From positions 62,001-126,000 of the forward strand of contig NZ_JADHDW010000004.1 of assembly GCF_016820555.1 (NCBI RefSeq): a stretch of DNA of 64,000 bases, in the 5' to 3' direction. Below, one piece after another: positions 58,639-64,000 of this stretch (position 1 is the first letter of the stretch; every line of letters begins with the position of its first letter). Made by a program: the position numbers and the translations under genes. Below the pieces are notes generated by a model, which ran no database searches, was not told the DNA's origin, and saw nothing but the letters and a program-made list of their open reading frames with translations. Origin of the DNA: Bacillus sp. REN10. Lineage in GTDB: Bacteria; Bacillota; Bacilli; Bacillales; Domibacillaceae.

Positions 58639-58860
58639 CTATCGCGTTGCATTTCTTCTAACAAAATAAAGAAAAACCAGCTGAATGACTACAACCATTA
58701 TAAAGGCAATACCCAACACAATGAATGATACCATTCTGATTTCAGGAGTTTGAACAGCCCCTGCCCCATCCACTTCCCTTATTCCAATAAATACGGCTCC
58801 AACAGCAAAAATCAATAGCCACACCATATTTATAAGCCACCATATTTTCATTTTCACCAT
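58639..58860 (-). CDS. Small two-helix membrane protein, unknown
   Basis: 73 residues from the ATG at 58860 (AAAGGAG six bases upstream). Two membrane helices: IWWLINMVWLLIFAVGAVFIG and SFIVLGIAFIMVVVIQLVFLYF, with a basic C-terminus. No family recognised. Confidence 0.65.
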   Translation of the reverse strand: MVKMKIWWLINMVWLLIFAVGAVFIGIREVDGAGAVQTPEIRMVSFIVLGIAFIMVVVIQLVFLYFVRRNATR

Positions 58861-59149
58861 CAATGTCTCCTTTCTCAGCGAGTTAGTAAATCTACTGATA
58901 CTGCCAATTTATCACCAAAAAACATATGATAATTCCAAATTCTTCATCCTTCTTAATAACAGTATCCTAATTACAAGTCATTTACCAGTTTGAAAGTCCT
59001 AGCTTCCTCTTACAATTTCATGAGATTTGTCGATCAATAAAATAGGTGGAAATATAAAGGGAAAATTCAATGCAATGTAGAGGGTGTCTGTTTTTTTAAT
59101 TCACCTTTCTGTTAAAATATTAGAAAACACTAAAAAAGGAGTCGTTCCT

Positions 59150-59476
59150 ATGCCTACTTACAATAAACTCGTCCGTGACCGCATTCCAGAAATCATCGAA
59201 AAAGACGGCAAATCTTTAAAAACTCGTATTCTTAACGAGCAAGAATACTATGAAGAAGTCCATAAGAAAATGAATGAAGAATTGATGGAATATGAAGCTG
59301 CCGCTAACGACGAAGAGGCACTCGAAGAACTGGCGGATCTACTAGAACTGATCCATGCAGCAGCCACAATTCATGGGGCCGATTACGAACAACTTGAAGC
59401 GATTCGTGAGCGTAAGGCAGAAAAGCGCGGCGGATTTCAGGAGCGGATTTTTTTGATTGAGGTGGAGGATGACTAA
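59150..59476 (+). CDS. MazG-like nucleotide pyrophosphohydrolase (phosphoribosyl-ATP pyrophosphohydrolase-like)
   Basis: 108 residues from the ATG at 59150 (AAAAAGGAG upstream). It begins YNKLVRDRIPEII and contains the acidic helix pair KKMNEELMEYEAAANDEEALEELADLLEL (read in two parts) of all-alpha NTP pyrophosphohydrolases, which bind magnesium and hydrolyse nucleoside triphosphates. It overlaps the helicase gene by eight bases, so the two are translationally coupled. In this position it may be a nucleotide-depleting or alarm component of a defence operon. Confidence 0.85.
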   Translation: MPTYNKLVRDRIPEIIEKDGKSLKTRILNEQEYYEEVHKKMNEELMEYEAAANDEEALEELADLLELIHAAATIHGADYEQLEAIRERKAEKRGGFQERIFLIEVEDD

Positions 59477-61901
59477 GCTACAATTAATCACTAAAAACTT
59501 GGTGGACACGATTAATGTACTCGCAGAAGAGGCGGAAGAAATTTATATTCTCACTTCTTTTGTAATGAAGTCGGGTGTGAAAAAGATTCTTCCTTCATTA
59601 AAAAAGGCCGCTTTGCGCGGGGCGGAAATTAAAATTGGCACAGGTGACTATTTACATATTACTCAGCCGGATGCCCTTCAGCTTCTTGTGGATGAACTGC
59701 CTGAAGCGAAAATCCGCATGTGGAAAAGCGGAGGAAAATCCTTTCATCCGAAAGCGTATTTGTTTCGGACCAATGGATCAGGTCATTTAATTGTTGGCTC
59801 ATCGAATCTATCAGCTTCGGCGTTAACGAGTGGGATAGAGTGGAATCTTCATGCTCCGCCAGCTGTGGATAAAGATATTTTTGAGAAGGGGTTAGAGGAG
59901 TTTTTCTCTATTTTTCAACATGAATTTACCATCCCTGTGAATAAGGAAACGATTAAGCAATATCGAGAAAGCTACGATCAGTTTCATAGAGAGCAGTCCG
60001 TGGCGAAACAGTGGACAGAAGCGGAAGAAACAGAAATGATGTTTTCAGAACCTGCTGATCAAGCACAACTCTTGAGTGAGACAACAGAGCCATACATAGT
60101 GAATCAAGAATTAAGTCCAAGACCCGCTCAAGAAGAAGCGTTAGCAGCGCTGGAAAATACACTTGAAGAAGAGTATGACCGCGCGCTTGTCGTCATGGCA
60201 ACAGGGCTTGGAAAAACATATCTTGCGGCTTTTTTCGCTCGCAAATTTCAACGAATCCTATTTATTGCGCATCAAAAAGAGTTATTAACACAAGCGAAAA
60301 AATCATTTCAGCATGTGATGCCAGAAAGAACGGCGGGCATTTTAAATGCGGACTACAAAGAAAAAGATGTGGATATGCTGTTTGCTTCTGTGTTTACTAT
60401 TGGAATGAAGCATCATTTAGAAAGCTTTGCTCCAACTGATTTTGATTTAATTATTATTGATGAATTTCACCATGCGGCCACTCAGTCTTACCAAACGATT
60501 CTTGACTATTTTCAGCCGAAATTCTTGCTTGGGATCACAGCAACTCCTGATCGAATGGACAATAAAGATGTGTACAGCATTTGTGATGGAAATACCGCTT
60601 ATCGAATTCATTTTATTGAAGCAATTCAGAAAAACTGGCTCGCTCCGTTTGTCTATTATGGAGTGTATGATGACACCGATTATTCTGCACTCACTTGGTT
60701 GGGGACAAGGTATGATGAAGAACAGCTGTTGCAAGTTCAGCTGAAAGAAGAAATGGCTGAAAAAATTGAAACCGCATGGGAAAAATACCGTCAAACAAAA
60801 ACAATTGGCTTTTGCTCATCGATTCGTCAGGCGGAATTTTTAAGCGATTATTTTAACCGAAAAGGCTGGAAAACGATTGCGCTTCATTCACAAACAAAGA
60901 GCTATTCTCGTCAGGACGCGATAAAAGCACTGGATTCAGGGGAGCTCGATATCATTTTTACCGTTGATCTATTTAACGAAGGGATTGATATTCCTTCTGT
61001 GGATACACTGTTATTTGCTCGTCCAACTCAATCGTTGACGATATTCACTCAGCAAATCGGGCGTGGTCTTCGGGTTGCCGATGGAAAGAGCCATTGTGTG
61101 ATCATTGATTTAATTGGGAACTACCACAACGCCGATATTAAATTGCAAGTCTTTGATAGTGATCCTGATAACAAGAAGAAAAAGAAAGGGATCATCCCAA
61201 CTGTTCCAGAAAATTGTCATATGGAGTTTGACTTGCAAGCAGTCGAGCTATTAAAGGAAATGACTCGCAAAAAGAATCCGAGAAAAGACCAGTTATTATA
61301 TGCGTATGAAGAGTTAAAACTAGAGCTTGGTAGACGACCGTCTTATCTCGAATTTCACTTAAAAGGCCATGCCGACAGCAAAGCAATCAAAGAGTTTTAC
61401 GGCTCTTATCCAGGGTTTCTTCACGCCATTCAGGAGCTGACGGGACAAGAAGAGCAGGTTTATTTAGCCCATGAAAGCTGGCTTCAAGAAGTGGAACGAA
61501 CAAGCATGACAAAAAGCTATAAAATGGTGGTTCTCAGCTACATGCTTTCCAAAGGGACAAACAAATGGCTTGAACCGATCACGCCAGAAGAAGCAGCGCC
61601 GTTTTTCCATGATTACTTAACATCAAAGGCATATAGAAAAAGAATCGACTTCTCCGATAAGCAAAGCCGAGAGCTTGAACAATACGAGGAGAAGAAAGTC
61701 GCTGACCTCATTGCCAAAATGCCCATGACAAAATGGAGCGGATCTTCAAAGGGAATGATCTCGTTTGAGGACAACCAGTTCCAAGTGCATATTGAAGTGG
61801 AAAAAGAACATGAACAAATCTTATTTGACTGGACGAAGGAGATTTGTGACTATCGATTGCATTGGCATTTTGAGAGGAAAGACCATACGAAGCAACAATG
61901 A
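59469..61901 (+). CDS. PLD-nuclease and SF2 DEAD/DEAH helicase fusion protein
   Basis: 810 residues from the ATG at 59469. N-terminal phospholipase-D-like nuclease (about 1-165) with a single HxK motif: His 93 and Lys 95 in SFHPKAYLF, then GSSNLSASAL; such domains dimerise. Helicase core (about 215-560): ATGLGKTY Walker A, IIIDEFHHA Walker B, GITATPDR, and the C-terminal lobe with QQIGRGLRVADGK. The rest (about 560-810) is an accessory region of a DUF3427-like kind. It probably unwinds and cuts foreign nucleic acid, with the adjacent MazG-like and GmrSD-like genes. Confidence 0.9.
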   Translation: MTKLQLITKNLVDTINVLAEEAEEIYILTSFVMKSGVKKILPSLKKAALRGAEIKIGTGDYLHITQPDALQLLVDELPEAKIRMWKSGGKSFHPKAYLFRTNGSGHLIVGSSNLSASALTSGIEWNLHAPPAVDKDIFEKGLEEFFSIFQHEFTIPVNKETIKQYRESYDQFHREQSVAKQWTEAEETEMMFSEPADQAQLLSETTEPYIVNQELSPRPAQEEALAALENTLEEEYDRALVVMATGLGKTYLAAFFARKFQRILFIAHQKELLTQAKKSFQHVMPERTAGILNADYKEKDVDMLFASVFTIGMKHHLESFAPTDFDLIIIDEFHHAATQSYQTILDYFQPKFLLGITATPDRMDNKDVYSICDGNTAYRIHFIEAIQKNWLAPFVYYGVYDDTDYSALTWLGTRYDEEQLLQVQLKEEMAEKIETAWEKYRQTKTIGFCSSIRQAEFLSDYFNRKGWKTIALHSQTKSYSRQDAIKALDSGELDIIFTVDLFNEGIDIPSVDTLLFARPTQSLTIFTQQIGRGLRVADGKSHCVIIDLIGNYHNADIKLQVFDSDPDNKKKKKGIIPTVPENCHMEFDLQAVELLKEMTRKKNPRKDQLLYAYEELKLELGRRPSYLEFHLKGHADSKAIKEFYGSYPGFLHAIQELTGQEEQVYLAHESWLQEVERTSMTKSYKMVVLSYMLSKGTNKWLEPITPEEAAPFFHDYLTSKAYRKRIDFSDKQSRELEQYEEKKVADLIAKMPMTKWSGSSKGMISFEDNQFQVHIEVEKEHEQILFDWTKEICDYRLHWHFERKDHTKQQ

Positions 61902-61987
61902 TTAAAGTATTAGAATAGAGATCATTTATAGTATGATAGAAACAAATTAGCTTGTGAGTGGTGGGCATAGGAGGTTTAACGGATTAA

Positions 61988-63688
61988 ATGATTGATACGA
62001 AAATTGCAGCAAAAGAAATCCTGTTTAAAGATTTATTTGGTTCGAAATTCGCTTTTCAAATCCCTGGATATCAACGGCAATATTCTTGGGAAAAAGATCA
62101 ACAAAATCAATTGTTTGAGGATATTCAAGAAGCGCTTGTCTATAAAGAAGAGAGTTATTTTCTAGGTAGCGTCATTTTACAAGTGATGTCTCAAAAAAGT
62201 GATGAAAGTGGCGTTTATGATGTAGTAGATGGTCAACAGCGTTTAACGACTTTGACGATCTTAATAGCGGTGATGCGAGATTTAGTGACGGATTCGCGTG
62301 CGAAGGTGACGTTGCAATCAAAAATTTATCAGGAAGCAGATCCATATGAAGATAAGCCAGAAACGGTTCGCCTGCGTGTAAGAGATCGGGATTTTGCTTT
62401 TTTTAAGAAGCATATTTTAGAAGAAGAAGGTACGAATCTTCCTGTTAGTGAGACGGATTTAACGGAATCACAAGAAAGAATGATCGAAGCAATTGAACTA
62501 TTCCGTGGAAAGTTTTATGAGAATGGGCTACTAAAAGAAGAATTTCTTAAGCAAATGATTCAATTTGTTTTAAATAAGTGTATGTTTGTGTATGTAAAAA
62601 CAGGCACATTTACATCAGCCTTTCGTTTATTTTCGATTTTAAATGACCGGGGGATGCCATTAACTAATGCCGATTTATTAAAAAGTACGAATTTAGGAGC
62701 CATAAATGAATTAGAACGCCCACATTACCAAAATCTATGGGAGTCCATGGAAGAAGAACTTGGGCGAGAAGAATTAGAGAAATTGCTCGGTTTTATTCGT
62801 TTGATTTTTGTAAAAGAAAAAGCGAGAAAAACGATTCAGGAAGAATATACGGAGAAGGTTTTTGATAAGCATCCTGAATTCAAAGGTCAAAAATTTATTG
62901 AATACTTACTCCGTTTTGCCAATATTTATCGAGAGAAGATTTTAAATGCCGATATTCAAACGGCTGATAAAGAAATTGGGGCTAAGTACTACGGATTGTT
63001 AACGTTAATGCGCGATTTTATTCCATTTTCTGATTGGATTCCAGTCTTCATTAGCTTCTGTCAAAAGTTCTCAAACGATGGGGAAGCCTATTCTTTCTTA
63101 AAAGTGTTAGAGCGGAAAAATGTTGTTAGCTGGGTGAAAGGTATTACGCCAACGGCTAGAGTCGTAGAAACAGTGAAAATGATTCAAGTCATTGAACAAG
63201 CTGAGACAGTAGAGCAAGTGTATCAAGCGGATATTTTTCAAACTCAATTAGATCAAGAGGTGTTTTCTTATAACATTCATTCTAATGAATTATATAAGAA
63301 AAAATATGCTAAATACTTACTTCTTCGTTTAGATATGGCCCTTAGTGAAAACGTAAATGTGAAAAAGTCCTACACAGGCATCATTAGTGTAGAACATATT
63401 TTGCCACAAAAGCCATCAGACAATAGTGATTGGAAGAAAGGATTTACAGACGAACAAAGAAAAATATGGACACATCGATTAGGTAATCTTGTTTTATTAA
63501 GTCGTAAAAAGAATGCTTCTGCCAATAACAGAGAGTTTCAAATTAAACTACAGAAATACTTCTCTAATGGAATTACAGACTTTGAACTAACGAAAGAATT
63601 GAAGAATTATCAACAGTGGACAATAGAAGAGTGTCAAGTTCGTCATCAACAATTAGTTGATAAATTAATGCAATTATATTTAGTATAA
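61988..63688 (+). CDS. DUF262/DUF1524 protein (GmrSD-like type IV restriction)
   Basis: 566 residues. N-terminal DUF262 domain with PGYQRQYSW and the NTPase-like motif VVDGQQRLTTL (Asp 81 to Arg 85). C-terminal DUF1524 HNH nuclease with VEHILPQKP (His 470) and HRLGNLVLLSRKKNASANN. Both halves of GmrS and GmrD are fused in one chain, as in BrxU/GmrSD-like enzymes that cleave modified phage DNA. It lies 86 bases after the helicase gene on the same strand, with AGGAGG upstream, and likely belongs to the same defence unit. Confidence 0.92.
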   Translation: MIDTKIAAKEILFKDLFGSKFAFQIPGYQRQYSWEKDQQNQLFEDIQEALVYKEESYFLGSVILQVMSQKSDESGVYDVVDGQQRLTTLTILIAVMRDLVTDSRAKVTLQSKIYQEADPYEDKPETVRLRVRDRDFAFFKKHILEEEGTNLPVSETDLTESQERMIEAIELFRGKFYENGLLKEEFLKQMIQFVLNKCMFVYVKTGTFTSAFRLFSILNDRGMPLTNADLLKSTNLGAINELERPHYQNLWESMEEELGREELEKLLGFIRLIFVKEKARKTIQEEYTEKVFDKHPEFKGQKFIEYLLRFANIYREKILNADIQTADKEIGAKYYGLLTLMRDFIPFSDWIPVFISFCQKFSNDGEAYSFLKVLERKNVVSWVKGITPTARVVETVKMIQVIEQAETVEQVYQADIFQTQLDQEVFSYNIHSNELYKKKYAKYLLLRLDMALSENVNVKKSYTGIISVEHILPQKPSDNSDWKKGFTDEQRKIWTHRLGNLVLLSRKKNASANNREFQIKLQKYFSNGITDFELTKELKNYQQWTIEECQVRHQQLVDKLMQLYLV

Positions 63689-63707
63689 GAAGTTTTAATA
63701 TCTATGC

Positions 63708-63745
63708 GCCACCCTCCTGCTATTTAGTGGAGGTGGCTTTTTTTT
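63708..63745 (+). terminator. Terminator after the GmrSD-like gene
   Basis: GCCACCCTCC (63708-63717) pairs with GGAGGTGGC (63729-63737) with one bulge, followed by eight T. Confidence 0.85.
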
Positions 63746-63783
63746 ACACTAAATTGCTATAATAAAGCAAAAAAGGAGTAATC

Positions 63784-64000
63784 ATGCAAATATACAGTCT
63801 ATCTTCATTTATTTTTGCTTTAATTGGTGCGATGTTTGTTGAGATGTCGTTTGTGCTTGAGAATTTTGTGGAGTATGTGTTTGCGATTGGGTTGGTGTTT
63901 TTGGTTGCTGGTGTGTTGGTGAGCCTTGGAGCGATGCGGAATGGGGAGACGGGCTGGCTGAAGTGGGGAGGGGTGGCGATCTTCTTTTTGATGTTGCTGC
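63784..64000 (+). CDS. Membrane protein, partial at the window edge
   Basis: The ATG at 63784 follows AAAAAAGGAG; TATAAT at 63758-63763 is a possible -10. The 72 visible residues are hydrophobic with at least three helices (FIFALIGAMFVEMSF, YVFAIGLVFLVAGVLVSLGAM, WGGVAIFFLMLL). It continues past the end of the window. Family unknown. Confidence 0.7.
   Translation, partial: MQIYSLSSFIFALIGAMFVEMSFVLENFVEYVFAIGLVFLVAGVLVSLGAMRNGETGWLKWGGVAIFFLMLL

Overview
The window reads as chromosomal DNA of a Gram-positive, low-to-moderate GC Bacillaceae bacterium. The indications are strong AGGAGG-type ribosome sites, frequent TTG and GTG starts, lipoprotein boxes, an LPXTG protein next to a sortase, an SLH-domain surface protein, a T-box leader, and gene sets known from Bacillus (CdaR-GlcD-GlcF as in ysfBCD, a YknXYZ/MacAB-like exporter, DegV, BrnQ, FusB-like). 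No rRNA, tRNA or CRISPR array was seen. The species cannot be named from this sequence alone.

Layout. 0.1-9 kb: chromate transporter, RodA-like SEDS protein, a His-rich YtkA-like lipoprotein followed by a three-gene Met-rich MacAB-like exporter, and an ABC exporter half-transporter. 9-14 kb: a GNAT enzyme with a small coupled upstream ORF, then the glycolate oxidation locus (CdaR-type regulator, GlcD, GlcF). 14-15.3 kb: an AT-rich insert with a secreted putative toxin and a probable immunity gene. 15.7-26 kb: mostly housekeeping and stress genes (FusB-like EF-G binding protein, CD3324-like regulator, VTT membrane protein, acetyltransferase, HAD phosphatase, OsmC, methyltransferase), an LPXTG adhesin with class A sortase and a PepSY protein, a winged-helix protein, an NAD(P)-binding protein and DegV. 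26.6-28.4 kb: an isoleucine-type T-box controlling brnQ. 28.5-29.3 kb: decayed siderophore transport genes, then a MATE transporter behind a Fur-box-like site, a MESH1-like HD hydrolase, an AlkD-like protein and a YczE-like membrane protein.

33-47.5 kb holds the most interesting metabolic unit. A divergent sigma-54 activator faces a -24/-12 promoter that starts a run of eleven genes: two SDR dehydrogenases, paralogues of both glycine decarboxylase P subunits (without GcvT or GcvH nearby), a polar amino acid ABC transporter, a RocB-like M20 hydrolase, an acetamidase/formamidase and two amino acid permeases. It looks like an inducible catabolic pathway for an unidentified amino acid or amide.

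48-64 kb is an accessory and defence region: an SLH protein, an EVE-McrB/McrC type IV restriction pair, an IS1182-like remnant, an SDR with a divergent HxlR regulator, an IS200/IS605 element (TnpA plus an atypical TnpB) that splits an alpha/beta hydrolase gene, then a MazG-like pyrophosphohydrolase overlapping a PLD-nuclease/SF2-helicase fusion, followed by a DUF262/DUF1524 GmrSD-like nuclease.

Thirteen copies of a roughly 30-bp repeat (GGTGCCTGTCACTCCCC...TGTCGAA) are scattered through the window, all in the same orientation. Many sit exactly at gene ends, where they supply stop codons or C-terminal tails such as VPVTPR.
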